From assembly GCF_014194695.1 (NCBI RefSeq), contig NZ_JACIAH010000001.1:868001-932000 (forward strand): a stretch of 64,000 nt of DNA, given 5' to 3'. Origin of the DNA: Rhizobium sp. BK399. Lineage in GTDB: Bacteria > Pseudomonadota > Alphaproteobacteria > Rhizobiales > Rhizobiaceae. Of this stretch, positions 28,945-38,004 are shown one piece after another (positions within the stretch are counted from its first letter, which is position 1; each line of letters begins with the position of its first letter). A program made the position numbers and the translations under genes. The notes beneath the pieces were generated by a model. The model was given only the letters and a program-made list of their open reading frames with translations, did not search any database and was not told where the DNA came from.

Positions 28945-29481
28945 CTATTCGGTTGCAGCCGGATCCGACACTGGCGCCGGAGCTACGACGTTGACAGGCT
29001 TGACTGTCTTCTTCTGTTGACCGGAAGCGTTTGCCTTGACGTCTTCCTTGGAGAGATAGTCGAGCTGCTCCAGCATGACCTGGTCGATATAGTCCCCGCC
29101 GAGATGCTGGTTGATGTCCTTCTTGATCATCTCCCGGAAGGCATTCGGATCGAAGGATTTCATGTTCGAGATGTCGACCATCTTGTTGCCGACGAGCAGT
29201 GTGAAGAGTTCGTCGGTGGTCATTTCGGTCAGAGGCAAGGACACGTTCTTCACCGCGTCCTTGTTCATCATGAAAGACACCTTGCCGAGGAAGTAACCGG
29301 TGACCGCACCATCGGCAATGATCGGCACGGTGATCGTCTCGCCCTTTACAAGCTCGAGCTGGCTTTGCTTGGAATCATCAGGAGCCGGCGCAGGGGCCGT
29401 GGCCATGTGCACCGAGAAATAGACCGATGCCAGCGTGATCGCGCAAACCCAGACGCCTGTCAGAACGAGCTTAATCATCAA
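28945..29481 (-). CDS. FliL-like single-pass membrane protein at the end of the flagellar operon
   Basis: A 178-residue protein with one N-terminal membrane helix (about 4-24), a Pro/Ala linker, a periplasmic domain (40-150) and a polar tail. The domain order resembles FliL: a strand-rich start (GETITVPIIAD), then a helix with TTDELFTLLVGNKMVDIS near 88-105, a second helix FREMIKKDINQHLGGDYI near 115-132 and a final strand VMLEQLDYLS. It overlaps the FlgN-like gene by four bases (ATGA), tying it to the flagellar operon. A standard fliL lies elsewhere in the window, so this may be a second paralogue acting near stators or the rod. The FliL comparison is my reading of the pattern. Confidence 0.65.
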   Translation of the reverse strand: MMIKLVLTGVWVCAITLASVYFSVHMATAPAPAPDDSKQSQLELVKGETITVPIIADGAVTGYFLGKVSFMMNKDAVKNVSLPLTEMTTDELFTLLVGNKMVDISNMKSFDPNAFREMIKKDINQHLGGDYIDQVMLEQLDYLSKEDVKANASGQQKKTVKPVNVVAPAPVSDPAATE

Positions 29482-29843
29482 GCGTCACGTGCCACGAATT
29501 GCTCTTGGGAATAGGTGCCGTCGGCATCCGCATCCTGAACCGCATTCTTGAGGAGATCGGCAACCGTGCGGACCGCCTCAAGATGAGCTTCGACGCGCCG
29601 TGCGTTCAGTACCAGCTTCTTCTTCAGCCCGTGCAGCTGATCGAGATGCGTCTCCGCCAGTTCCTTCGGATCGGTGTCGCGGAAGAGCATCGAGAGTTCA
29701 TAGAGGCAGCGGCTCTTGTGCGCGTTCGACACCTTGAGATCGAACTGCGGATCGTTGCCGATACGCGTGTTCTCATTGTCGATGATCATCTCCAGGCGTC
29801 CAAGAACCGATTTGATACGGTATTCGTTCGAGATTATTTCCAT
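29478..29843 (-). CDS. FlgN-like flagellar chaperone (candidate)
   Basis: A 121-residue, mainly helical cytoplasmic protein. It has the size and helical make-up of FlgN, the export chaperone for FlgK and FlgL: an N-terminal helix with LEMIIDNENTRIG, a middle helix, and a LDQLHGLKKKLVLNARRVEAHL stretch near 68-89. Sequence similarity to enteric FlgN is low, so the call rests on size, helix pattern and position. It overlaps the FliL-like gene by four bases and follows the rod-binding-protein gene by 17 bases; flgK and flgL lie upstream in the same gene run. Confidence 0.6.
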   Translation of the reverse strand: MEIISNEYRIKSVLGRLEMIIDNENTRIGNDPQFDLKVSNAHKSRCLYELSMLFRDTDPKELAETHLDQLHGLKKKLVLNARRVEAHLEAVRTVADLLKNAVQDADADGTYSQEQFVARDA

Positions 29844-29860
29844 TTTTGTCCTCGATTCTC

Positions 29861-30427
29861 TCAGGCGTCATTGGCGGACTTGTTGTCCGCAGTTGTTGTA
29901 CCGAAGGTCTTGCGCTGGAACTCGTCGATCATACTCATCGCCATGTTGCGATCGTCCTGATCGGTCGAAGCGTTGGCGACCTTGCCTTCCTGCTTCTTCA
30001 GCGCGTCCTGATAGAGCTGCTTGGCAATGCCGATGCCGTCGCCCTTTGAAATCTCGTTGCCGAGCTGTTCGGCCATCATGCCCTTCCAGATATCACCGGT
30101 GGCACCCTTGCCGTACACTTCTTCACTGTCGCTCGGCAGCATGTTCTTGATGAAGTTCTGCAGCACCATCGCCTCGAATTTGCGATAGGTTTCCGGCACC
30201 TCTTCCGTCTTGGTGGTGCGATTCTTGCCGTCGCTCAAACCGGTCTTGCCGACGGCGCGGTCGAGAATATCGACGGCCGACGTGAAGCCTTTGCCGGCTT
30301 CGGCGAGACTGTTGGCGGCAAAAGCGGCCTGGTTTGCCTTCAGTTTGTCCTGCGCCGCCTGAACCTCGAGTGGGTCGGCAGCCTTGACAACATCCAGGAC
30401 CAGATCACTCGGAGGTGAAATAGCCAA
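29861..30427 (-). CDS. FlgJ-type rod-binding protein without muramidase domain
   Basis: A 188-residue periplasmic-rod assembly factor. The C-terminal half (about 100-165) has the rod-binding pattern: FEAMVLQNFIKNMLPSD, then IWKGMMAEQLGNEISKGDGIGIAKQLY. Enteric FlgJ carries a peptidoglycan hydrolase after this part; here the protein ends about 20 residues later, so a separate enzyme must cut the wall. The lytic transglycosylase at 40390-40974 is the candidate. The start is TTG at 30427, with AGAGGA seven bases upstream. It lies between the FliJ-like and FlgN-like genes. Confidence 0.78.
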   Translation of the reverse strand: MAISPPSDLVLDVVKAADPLEVQAAQDKLKANQAAFAANSLAEAGKGFTSAVDILDRAVGKTGLSDGKNRTTKTEEVPETYRKFEAMVLQNFIKNMLPSDSEEVYGKGATGDIWKGMMAEQLGNEISKGDGIGIAKQLYQDALKKQEGKVANASTDQDDRNMAMSMIDEFQRKTFGTTTADNKSANDA

Positions 30428-30459
30428 GTCACAATCCTCTTGCTTTAAGATTGTGACGA

Positions 30460-30873
30460 TTATGGTTTTTGAAGCTTGCTGGAGGCTGGCGTACCGAACT
30501 TTTGATCGATGAGATCATAGACCGCGTTGTCGTCGGCTTCGCGGCGCTCCGACTCCAAGGCCTCGCGCATGCCGTCTTCCAGCCTGTCGCCCCTGGCGCG
30601 CTCCTGAACAACGCGCATTTCGTGAATCTGCTGCATGCCGGTCAGCTGCTTGTCCTTGATCCCGAGCCGGTTGAAGCGATCCGCGTAGCCCTGAGAGAAG
30701 GCGTGGTGGACCGGATCCATAGAACCAAGCGCCAGGATGACGCTGTCCATCTGGTCGTTAACTTCTGCGCGCTGGCGGCTGGTTTCGGCAAGATCGAATT
30801 CGGCCATCTGCTCCAGATGACGTTGAACGGCCACGAGGCGCTTCAATTTCTGGGAGCGTGTCTCGTCCGCCAT
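30460..30873 (-). CDS. FliJ-like coiled-coil protein (candidate flagellar export protein)
   Basis: A 137-residue, highly charged helical protein (RSQKLKRLVAVQRHLEQMAEFDLAETSRQRAEVNDQMD at the N-terminus). Two long helices with heptad character fit the FliJ coiled coil, which couples the FliI ATPase to FlhA. It begins four bases after fliR and is followed by the rod-binding-protein gene, within the export-gene run. No other gene in the window looks like fliJ. The call relies on size, helical pattern and position; a general flagellar chaperone is the main alternative. Confidence 0.55.
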   Translation of the reverse strand: MADETRSQKLKRLVAVQRHLEQMAEFDLAETSRQRAEVNDQMDSVILALGSMDPVHHAFSQGYADRFNRLGIKDKQLTGMQQIHEMRVVQERARGDRLEDGMREALESERREADDNAVYDLIDQKFGTPASSKLQKP

Positions 30874-30877
30874 GCCG

Positions 30878-31630
30878 CTACCTGCCGATAAAGACGCTAG
30901 CGAAGGACTGGCCGAACTGGCTCACCAGTGCCGCCACGGAGAAATAGAAAAGGAACAGGCCGCCGAGAAGCAGGTACGGGGTCGATATGAAGTACACCGG
31001 AATCTGCGGCGCGAGCTTATTGATGAAGCCGATGGCGATGTTGAACATCAGGCCGTAGATCAGGAAGGGGCTTGAGAGCCGCAGCATGATCATGAAGGTC
31101 GACGACAGCGTGTCGGTGAACGAGATCAGCGTGCTGCGCATCTGCAGGATGCCTCCGAAGGGCATCGACGTGTAGGAATCCACCAACGCTCGGAACACGA
31201 TGTGATGAAAGTCCATCATGAACAGGATCATCATGCCGGCGAAGGTGATGAAGCCTGAAAGGCTGCTTTCGGGGGTATCTTCGAAGATGTCGCCGGCGCT
31301 CGGCTGCGTGTATCCCACCATCATGGCGATGACACTCGCGGCGAACTGCAGGCCGAGCGTGTAGACCCGAGCGAGCATGCCGTACATCACACCGATCAAC
31401 GATTCGCTGAAGATGTAACCGATATAGGTGGCGTTCGATGTATGAACGATCGGATAGACCGTATCCCACAGGACCGGAAGGATCGCCAGCGACAGGGCAG
31501 CACCGATGAAGACCCGCAATTGCGGCGGCACCCGCGCCGAGGAAAAGCCGGGCATCGCCAGGACGCAGCCGCCGATCCTGCAGAAGATCAGGAACAACGC
31601 CAGCACGGTCCCTTGCGGGTCAGTTATCAT
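30878..31630 (-). CDS. fliR: Flagellar export apparatus membrane protein FliR
   Basis: A 250-residue inner-membrane protein of the flagellar type III export gate. Hydrophobic segments cover most of the chain, starting with [18 protein letters not shown] near 12-29, a typical FliR opening. [19 protein letters not shown] and [20 protein letters not shown] follow. It should assemble with FliP and FliQ into the export gate. The start codon overlaps the flhA stop by four bases (ATGA), so translation is coupled. Its stop lies four bases before the FliJ-like start. Confidence 0.95.
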   Translation of the reverse strand: MITDPQGTVLALFLIFCRIGGCVLAMPGFSSARVPPQLRVFIGAALSLAILPVLWDTVYPIVHTSNATYIGYIFSESLIGVMYGMLARVYTLGLQFAASVIAMMVGYTQPSAGDIFEDTPESSLSGFITFAGMMILFMMDFHHIVFRALVDSYTSMPFGGILQMRSTLISFTDTLSSTFMIMLRLSSPFLIYGLMFNIAIGFINKLAPQIPVYFISTPYLLLGGLFLFYFSVAALVSQFGQSFASVFIGR

Positions 31631-33714
31631 GAAATAGAGCCCAGAATCTTTATCTCGATGCCCTTGGCGAGCTCTACATGCGAGAGGACCGGGAGCGTTG
31701 CGAACAAGCGTTCGATGATCATGCGCACATAGGAGCGGGTTTCCGGCGAAGTGACAAGGGCGAACGGCAGACCGCGATCCATGAATTCACGGATAACTTT
31801 CGTTGCCTGCTCGCTGAACTCCTCGAGCATGCGCGGGTCGATGTCGAATTCGATGATCTCGCCCTTGTTGTCGCGCTTCAGAGCCTGATGGAAGGCAAGA
31901 TCCCACTTGCTGCCGAGTCGCAACACCCGCAGGACGCCGTTGTCGGCAAGATCGCCACACAGCTGCTGTGCCATCCGAACGCGAACGTGTTCGACAATCT
32001 GCTCGGTCTTGCGGACATGGGGCGCCAGTTCGGCGACGGCTTCCAGGATGAGATGCAGGTTGCGAATTGATACGCGCTCGGCAAGGAGCAGCTTCAATAC
32101 GGCTTGCAGACCGGAGTAAGACATATGCGACGAGCAGATCTCGTCCGCCAGCTTCTTGTATTCCGGATCGAGCCTGTCGATCAGCACCTTCACGTCCTTG
32201 TAGGAGAGAAGCGCCGGCAGATTGTTGCGGATGACTTCGCTCATATGCGTCAGCACGACGGAAACGTTGTCGATCGGCTGGAAACCTTCGCGCTTCAAGT
32301 CTTCGGAAAAAGCCTCAAGGATGGAAACGGCGGGCATGCCGAAGGCCGGCTCTCGAATCTCGTCGCCGGGAATGCTCGGTTTGCGGCCAGAGCCGGTGAC
32401 AACAAGAACTTCGCCGACGCGCAGCATGTTCGACGCGACCGTCGTGCCGTGGATTCGGATCTGATAGGACTTCTCGGCGATGGCGATGTCGTCGGTCACC
32501 TTGATTTCGGGAACGACAAAGCCGTACTGCGTCGCGAACTTCTTGCGCATCTTTCCGACACGGAAGGCAAGCTCCTGATGGGCGCCGAGCAGCCGGGTCG
32601 ACACCATCTTGCCGAGCGCGAGTTCGATCTCCGAGGTGCGCAGCACCGACTTGACGGAGTCCTTTTCGAGTTCCTTGTTCTGGACGACCTTCTTCTCTTC
32701 CTGCTCGCGTCGAGCCTTGTTCTCAGCCTCGACCTGGCGAGGAATGAACCAGGCACCGAAGGCCAAAAGACCGGCAAGGAACATGAAGGGGACGAATGGC
32801 AGACCCGGCATGAGGCCGAGGATTGCCATCAGCACGGCGGACACCGAAAGCGCGCGCGGATAGTTGCTGAGCTGATTGACGACCGCCTGCTCGGTGGAAC
32901 CGACCGTGCCGCCGCGCGAAACGAGAAGGCCGGCGGCGAGCGAAACGATGAGCGCCGGCATCTGCGAGACGAGGCCGTCGCCGACCGAGAGCTTGACGAA
33001 AACGTCGGCGGCCTCGCCAATCGGCATCCCGTGACGGAAATAGCCGATGATGATGCCGCCGAAAATGTTGATGCAGGTAATCAGAAGACCGGCAATCGCG
33101 TCACCGCGAACGAACTTGGACGCACCGTCCATCGCACCGAAGAAGGAGCTTTCCTCTTCGAGTTCCTTACGCCGGCGCTGGGCTTCCTTCTCGTCGATGA
33201 TGCCGGCAGAAAGATCGGCGTCGATCGACATCTGCTTGCCGGGGATCGCATCGAGGGTGAAGCGCGCGCCGACTTCCGCAATACGCGTCGCACCCTTGGT
33301 AATGACGATGAAGTTGATGGTGATCAGGATCAGAAAGACGATCAGACCGATCACGAAGTCGCCGGACATGACGAGGCTTGCAAACCCTGCGATGACGCCG
33401 CCGGCGGCATCATGGCCCTCGTTGCCGTGCGAAAGGATGACGCGGGTCGTCGCGATGTTGAGCGCCAAGCGCGTCATGGTCGCGATCAGGAGGATGGTCG
33501 GGAACGACGAGAAATCGAGCGGCTTCTGGATCCACAGCGCCACCATCAGGATCAGCACCGAGAAGGCGATCGAGAACGCCAGGCCCATGTCGATCAGGAA
33601 TGGCGGGATCGGCAGGAAAAGCACGCAGATGATAACGATGATGCCCATGGCAAAACCGATATCACGTACGCTAAGTCCGGCTTTCGGAAGGGGAAGTGCG
33701 GGAGGTTGCGCCAT
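31627..33714 (-). CDS. flhA: Flagellar export apparatus protein FlhA
   Basis: The 695-residue FlhA is the large export-gate subunit. Eight membrane helices occupy about residues 20-310; between them lies the FHIPEP-family loop, here [31 protein letters not shown] near 155-185. A soluble ring-forming domain follows from about 345. It binds export chaperones and, with FliI and FliJ, unfolds and exports flagellar subunits. The gene lies between fliQ (88 bases upstream) and fliR (four-base overlap). Confidence 0.97.
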   Translation of the reverse strand: MAQPPALPLPKAGLSVRDIGFAMGIIVIICVLFLPIPPFLIDMGLAFSIAFSVLILMVALWIQKPLDFSSFPTILLIATMTRLALNIATTRVILSHGNEGHDAAGGVIAGFASLVMSGDFVIGLIVFLILITINFIVITKGATRIAEVGARFTLDAIPGKQMSIDADLSAGIIDEKEAQRRRKELEEESSFFGAMDGASKFVRGDAIAGLLITCINIFGGIIIGYFRHGMPIGEAADVFVKLSVGDGLVSQMPALIVSLAAGLLVSRGGTVGSTEQAVVNQLSNYPRALSVSAVLMAILGLMPGLPFVPFMFLAGLLAFGAWFIPRQVEAENKARREQEEKKVVQNKELEKDSVKSVLRTSEIELALGKMVSTRLLGAHQELAFRVGKMRKKFATQYGFVVPEIKVTDDIAIAEKSYQIRIHGTTVASNMLRVGEVLVVTGSGRKPSIPGDEIREPAFGMPAVSILEAFSEDLKREGFQPIDNVSVVLTHMSEVIRNNLPALLSYKDVKVLIDRLDPEYKKLADEICSSHMSYSGLQAVLKLLLAERVSIRNLHLILEAVAELAPHVRKTEQIVEHVRVRMAQQLCGDLADNGVLRVLRLGSKWDLAFHQALKRDNKGEIIEFDIDPRMLEEFSEQATKVIREFMDRGLPFALVTSPETRSYVRMIIERLFATLPVLSHVELAKGIEIKILGSIS

Positions 33715-33802
33715 TTCGATTCCGTCTCTTCATGAGAGGTGCGGGCATGATGCCCACCAATTCGGAACGAGAACTAAATGGCGAAGCTTGCGCGAAGGTG
33801 GC

Positions 33803-34069
33803 TCAGAAGCCAGACTGGATGCGCGAAAACACCAGATTGGTGAAAATCGAAATCTGCGATCCGACAAACGGCGCAGAGATGCCGATGGTCACGAGGACGG
33901 CCACGATCTTCGGAACGAAGGTGAGCGTTGCTTCCTGAACCTGCGTCAGCGCTTGGAAAAGCGCGATGATCAGACCGACCACCATGGCCGCCGCGACCGC
34001 CGGGCCGGCGGACACGAGAACGGTCCAGATCGCTGCCTGGAAGAGGTCAAGTGCATCAGCTTCATTCAT
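33803..34069 (-). CDS. fliQ: Flagellar export apparatus protein FliQ
   Basis: An 88-residue export-gate protein with two membrane helices (about 14-36 and 50-74) and the family stretch ADALDLFQAAIWTVLVSAGP at the start. LIIALFQALTQVQEATLTFVPK in the middle is the conserved FliQ cytoplasmic turn. Length matches the family. It sits between flgD and flhA on the same strand. Confidence 0.95.
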   Translation of the reverse strand: MNEADALDLFQAAIWTVLVSAGPAVAAAMVVGLIIALFQALTQVQEATLTFVPKIVAVLVTIGISAPFVGSQISIFTNLVFSRIQSGF

Positions 34070-34133
34070 TTTCAGGCAACCTCATATCGCCTTGCGGTTC
34101 GTCCGACTGGGCCGAACCGCTCTGTCATTTCAC

Positions 34134-34574
34134 CTAGCTCGACGACGAAGTATCTGTCGTCGTCGGCGCCTTGTCGGACAGGGTGATTCCCGCCTGAACG
34201 AGGATATTACCGCCATCGGTCGTCGTCGCAATGATGCCGTCGGAATAAACCTTTACCGAGGCGACCGTGCCCTTCACGCTGCCGTCCGCGCTGGTCATGT
34301 ATTTGCCGATGTAGCTGCCTGCCTGGGTCAGGCTCGAGCTTGCCAGCAACGTGTCCAGCTTGCTGTTCGTCTGGATCGTCTGCTCGACCTGCGAAAAGCT
34401 TGCCAGCTGCGACATCTGCTCGCTCGCATCCACCGGATCCGTCGGATCCTGGTTTTTCATCTGCGCGATGAGAAGCTGCAGGAAGTTGTCGTAGTTGAGC
34501 GTTGCCTTTTGCTGTGCGCTCGAGTTGCTCGACGACGAAGAATTGTTGACGTTTGATACGCCGTCTACCGCCAT
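34134..34574 (-). CDS. flgD: Flagellar hook assembly protein FlgD
   Basis: The hook-cap scaffold, 146 residues. The diagnostic FlgD N-terminal part is present: [40 protein letters not shown] at about 26-65, where the QDP motif is nearly invariant. A serine/asparagine-rich head precedes it. The C-terminal part is short and lacks the full FlgD tudor/fibronectin region of enteric proteins, as is common in rhizobia. Its start overlaps the flbT stop by ten bases. Confidence 0.94.
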   Translation of the reverse strand: MAVDGVSNVNNSSSSSNSSAQQKATLNYDNFLQLLIAQMKNQDPTDPVDASEQMSQLASFSQVEQTIQTNSKLDTLLASSSLTQAGSYIGKYMTSADGSVKGTVASVKVYSDGIIATTTDGGNILVQAGITLSDKAPTTTDTSSSS

Positions 34575-35014
34575 GGCGCGATCTCCTTGCGAATCTGCTC
34601 GACCATCGTCGGGTGCATTTCCTGGTTGTTGAGAATGCTGTCTTCGATCGAATAGAGGCCGCGGATCGCCTTCAACGCGTCAAAGGCGCGTCCGGTGGAA
34701 ACCAGACCGTCAATGCGCTTCAGTTCGGCGAGGACTTCCTCGTTCTTGAAGCAGGTCAGCAACATCGTGATCGACTTGCGGAACATCGCCGTCGACTGAT
34801 CCTTGCCTTCCGGATTGATGAGGATCATCTGCGCGATGAAGTAGAGCTGACGCAGAGGCGTCGTCGCGTCTTCCGGCTGGAGAACGTGGTTTTCAAGAAG
34901 GAACGTTACATCGTTCAGGAATTCCAACGCGACCTTGCGATCGACGCGCAAAACCGCACCGTTAATGAAGATCTTTTCCCCGGCTTTTAGCGAGATACGA
35001 AGTGTGCTTTTCAT
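34565..35014 (-). CDS. flbT: Flagellin post-transcriptional regulator FlbT
   Basis: A 149-residue cytoplasmic RNA regulator. The N-terminus [28 protein letters not shown] is typical of FlbT, as is the [26 protein letters not shown] block near 40-65. In Caulobacter FlbT binds the 5' leader of flagellin mRNA and lowers its stability until the hook is complete; FlaF opposes it. The start is ATG 35014, overlapping the flaF stop as ATGA, so the two are translated in step. The longer frame to 35095 runs through flaF and is rejected. Confidence 0.95.
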   Translation of the reverse strand: MKSTLRISLKAGEKIFINGAVLRVDRKVALEFLNDVTFLLENHVLQPEDATTPLRQLYFIAQMILINPEGKDQSTAMFRKSITMLLTCFKNEEVLAELKRIDGLVSTGRAFDALKAIRGLYSIEDSILNNQEMHPTMVEQIRKEIAPWR

Positions 35015-35358
35015 TTTAGTCCATCCCTGATGATGGTGGTAACGTCGATAATGCCTTGGTAGTTTGTCGACTGCCGGCGCCTGATCCGATCGCACTCTTT
35101 CAAGATCCAGATCGCGATGGAGATGAGGTTCGCCCGCAGCTGGATTTCAAGCTGGTTGTCCGGATGCTTGAGATCCTCGATAAAGCTCACCCAAACACGC
35201 CGGGTGTAGAACAATGCATCAATGGCTTCCCGGCTGTATTTCTCTTTGTCCCGTGCAATCGACAGCAGCTCGATGGACCGGTCGAGAACTTGACGCTCCC
35301 GCTCCTTCGCATCGGCCACCGAGTCCTCCATGATCTCGGAGTAAGAGAACTGATACAT
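35011..35358 (-). CDS. flaF: Flagellin biosynthesis regulator FlaF
   Basis: A 115-residue helical protein of the alphaproteobacterial FlaF family, needed for flagellin production and secretion. Matching stretches are [23 protein letters not shown] at the start, [39 protein letters not shown] in the middle and [20 protein letters not shown] near 80-99. It is translationally coupled to flbT by a four-base overlap. It follows flgL by 36 bases. Confidence 0.94.
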   Translation of the reverse strand: MYQFSYSEIMEDSVADAKERERQVLDRSIELLSIARDKEKYSREAIDALFYTRRVWVSFIEDLKHPDNQLEIQLRANLISIAIWILKECDRIRRRQSTNYQGIIDVTTIIRDGLK

Positions 35359-35394
35359 TCATGCATCCTTCTTTGTCTTTCATACCCTTGATCA

Positions 35395-36516
35395 TCAAAG
35401 GTAGTTCACGAGACTCAACTGCTGGATTTTCGAGACAATGGTGTAGGCGGTCTCCAGCTGCGTCTGGAGCGTGTTGACCAGCGTCGATGCTTCCGAGGTA
35501 TCCACGCCCTGGAGATCGACGAGCTTGTTCTGGATGATGCTGGACTGGGCATCGAGGGCATCGTTAGCCTTCTCGACGCGCTCCTGCGAAAGGCCGAGCT
35601 GGCTCGCCTGCGTCACGATGCCAGTCGTTGCCTGTGCCGCATAGCCAATCGCCTTCGACGTGACCGTGCTTAGTGCGTCAGCGCTTACATTCTGGCTTGC
35701 CAACGCCGATACTGTGATCGAGGCCAGCGCGAAGTAGCGCATGCCGTCCGAGTTGGAGTTGGTCGACGACGTCACGACTTCCGAGTTGCTGATACGGCTC
35801 GTCATGTTCTGGTTCGAGGCAGCCGACCAATCGCTCCAAGCAGGCGGCGTCACGTAGGCCGCTGGCGCCACCGGCGTCGGTGCACCGGGCGGCGGGAACG
35901 CGATCGGCGTCGAGGTGCCGTTGAAGGTGTCCTGCGAGAACATCGGCTCGACAAAGTTGGTGATGAAGGTGCCCATTTCGGCGCCCGTCAGAGAGCTGAC
36001 CGGCTTGCCGAGGCCGCTTGCATAAGCCTCCAGGTTGGTCTGAATAGCGGTCGTCGCGGCGGTCTGCTGATTGGTGAGCGGCTGGACATCGGTGTTGATA
36101 CCCGAGAACAGATACTCGCCGTTGAGCATCGAATTGCCGGTATCCATCAGCTGCGACAGCGCGTCACCGGCAGATTGCATTGCCACCGTGATGCTTGTCT
36201 TGTCCTGGCTGCCCTGAAGCGCGGTCAGCTTGGAGACCAGCGCATCGCCGGCCTTCTTCATGCTGTCGAGGCCGAGCTGCGATGCTTCCAACCGCGCTGA
36301 GACGACGGAATTGCTGCCCTTGAGAGCCTTGATACGGCTGACTTCGGCCGTGAAATTCACGCTTTTCGCCGCGCCCGAACCAAGCGAGGCACCAATGTCG
36401 GCGTAAACGCCGGTCGTTGCTTCGAGAGAAGCGCTAACCAATTGCTTCTGCGACTGGCGGATCGTCAATCGCATTGCGTTCTGAATGGCTGAGCTAGAAA
36501 TAAATGAACTTTTCAT
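35395..36516 (-). CDS. flgL: Flagellar hook-filament junction protein FlgL
   Basis: A 373-residue exported axial protein that joins the hook to the filament. The flagellin-like N-terminal helix (SSAIQNAMRLTIRQSQKQLVSASLEATTGVYADIGASLG) and the matching C-terminal helix (TSEASTLVNTLQTQLETAYTIVSKIQQLSLVNYL) flank a variable middle. The middle has a Pro/Ala-rich loop near 205-225 (FPPPGAPTPVAPAAYVTPP). It follows flgK by three bases and would be exported with the FlgN-type chaperone. Confidence 0.94.
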   Translation of the reverse strand: MKSSFISSSAIQNAMRLTIRQSQKQLVSASLEATTGVYADIGASLGSGAAKSVNFTAEVSRIKALKGSNSVVSARLEASQLGLDSMKKAGDALVSKLTALQGSQDKTSITVAMQSAGDALSQLMDTGNSMLNGEYLFSGINTDVQPLTNQQTAATTAIQTNLEAYASGLGKPVSSLTGAEMGTFITNFVEPMFSQDTFNGTSTPIAFPPPGAPTPVAPAAYVTPPAWSDWSAASNQNMTSRISNSEVVTSSTNSNSDGMRYFALASITVSALASQNVSADALSTVTSKAIGYAAQATTGIVTQASQLGLSQERVEKANDALDAQSSIIQNKLVDLQGVDTSEASTLVNTLQTQLETAYTIVSKIQQLSLVNYL

Positions 36517-36519
36517 GGC

Positions 36520-37986
36520 TTAACTCGCTATATCCAGCAATGACTTCATCATTTCGTCGACAGCGTTGAGGATCTTCGTAGCCGCCTTGTAGGACTGCTC
36601 GATATCGAGAAGCAGCGTCAGCTCTTCGTCGAGGTTAACGCCAGTCTCGTTGGAATACGCTTCCGTCGAACGCGAGAGCGCCGCGGAGGTGTTCTCGGAG
36701 GCCGTCGTTGCATCGCTTCGGTACTGCTCAAGCCAACCGATCGAGTTCGAGGCGTAGTCCATGATGTTGACGTTGGACGACAGCCCGGCGGTGGCCGAGA
36801 AGGTCTGCGCGGTGCCCATCTCCGTGTAGAGCGCGTCGAGATTGTCCGAGAAGCCGCTGCTGCCCGTTGTGTTCAGATTGGTGAGGCCCGAGATCGAGCC
36901 GTCACGCAACTTCATCGGGTCGCCGCCCTGGTTGGTGATGACGGCGGCGTTCACGGTGATCGTGCCGGCAATGCCGTCGATCACGCCAGGCGCAGTCGGG
37001 GTACCGCCCGGCGCTCCAACCGCTGTCTTCCAGACAAACAGGCCGGGCTGCGTGGTAGTGGGGGTGCCGCCGGTTTCCGAGAACATGGTGACGAGCGACT
37101 TCGCGATCTCATCGAGCTGCGACTGGAAGGTAGGAGCGATATCATCACGCACCTGCAGCAGCGCTTGCAGGCTTCCCTGAGCCGTGCTCGTCGAGCCCTT
37201 GCCGCTGCCGAGCAGCACGCCGTCGATGTAGACGCCGTTGCCCTTCGTTTGAGCGGTATAGGTGTTCTGGGCGACAAACGTGACTGTGCGCGGGATCGTA
37301 TCGAAGACGACGGTGCCGTCGGTTGTGTAGAGCGCCATATCGCCGTTGTCGCGGTGGACCGCGTTAACGCCGACGATCGAAGAGATCTGCTTGAGCAGCT
37401 TGTCCCGCTCGTCCAGGGCATCGGCTGGATTGCCGCCGGTCGCAGTGGCGCTCTTGACGGCGTCGTTCGCCGTCTTGAATTGCGCAAGCAGCGTGTTGAG
37501 AGTCGAGACCTGCGTCGCGATTTCCTTGTCGGCGCCCTGACGAACGGCCTGGACGGATTTCGTTGCGTCGTTCAGCGAATTGGCAACGTCTTGGGCTGCT
37601 GTAACTGCGCTCTGCGCGGCAATCGTGCTGCTCGGCGACGTGCGGAAAGCCTGCAGCTTTTCGCGGAACGTCGCCAAGTAGTTGGCTGGCGACGTCTCGT
37701 AATCGTTGCCGCCCATGATCGATTTCAGGTCGGTCAGCCCGCCCAGCAACGTCTGCTGGCCACTGTCCTGCGCACTCGCCTTCAGCCACTGACGCATCAG
37801 CGCGTCTTCCTGCGCGCGGCTGATCTTCACAACCTGCGCGCCACCCAGCGAGGTGGTGATCATCGCCTGCCGGCGCACGTAGTCGCTGTTGCTGGAGTTC
37901 GAGATATTGTTCGATACGACACTGCTTTGAGTGCCGGTATTGTTGAATATGTTCTGCGCCGTATTCAGTGCGGAAGTGAGCGACAT
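36520..37986 (-). CDS. flgK: Flagellar hook-associated protein FlgK
   Basis: The 488-residue first hook-filament junction protein. The N-terminal rod/hook signature region (NIFNNTGTQSSVVSNNISNSSNSDYVRRQAMI, about 12-43) and the C-terminal EETGVNLDEELTLLLDIEQSYKAATKILNAVDEMMKSLL-type helix match the family. The FlgK-specific block STLNTLLAQFKTANDAVKSA followed by ALDERDKLLKQISSIVGV lies around 170-215. The gene is 18 bases downstream of flgE and three bases before flgL. Confidence 0.95.
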   Translation of the reverse strand: MSLTSALNTAQNIFNNTGTQSSVVSNNISNSSNSDYVRRQAMITTSLGGAQVVKISRAQEDALMRQWLKASAQDSGQQTLLGGLTDLKSIMGGNDYETSPANYLATFREKLQAFRTSPSSTIAAQSAVTAAQDVANSLNDATKSVQAVRQGADKEIATQVSTLNTLLAQFKTANDAVKSATATGGNPADALDERDKLLKQISSIVGVNAVHRDNGDMALYTTDGTVVFDTIPRTVTFVAQNTYTAQTKGNGVYIDGVLLGSGKGSTSTAQGSLQALLQVRDDIAPTFQSQLDEIAKSLVTMFSETGGTPTTTQPGLFVWKTAVGAPGGTPTAPGVIDGIAGTITVNAAVITNQGGDPMKLRDGSISGLTNLNTTGSSGFSDNLDALYTEMGTAQTFSATAGLSSNVNIMDYASNSIGWLEQYRSDATTASENTSAALSRSTEAYSNETGVNLDEELTLLLDIEQSYKAATKILNAVDEMMKSLLDIAS

Positions 37987-38004
37987 GGCTTATCCGTACC
38001 CTAC

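Noticed and set aside
32104..33735. A 543-codon plus-strand frame opposite flhA
   Set aside because: Antisense to a clear flhA; the translation is almost only charged residues and has no ribosome site.
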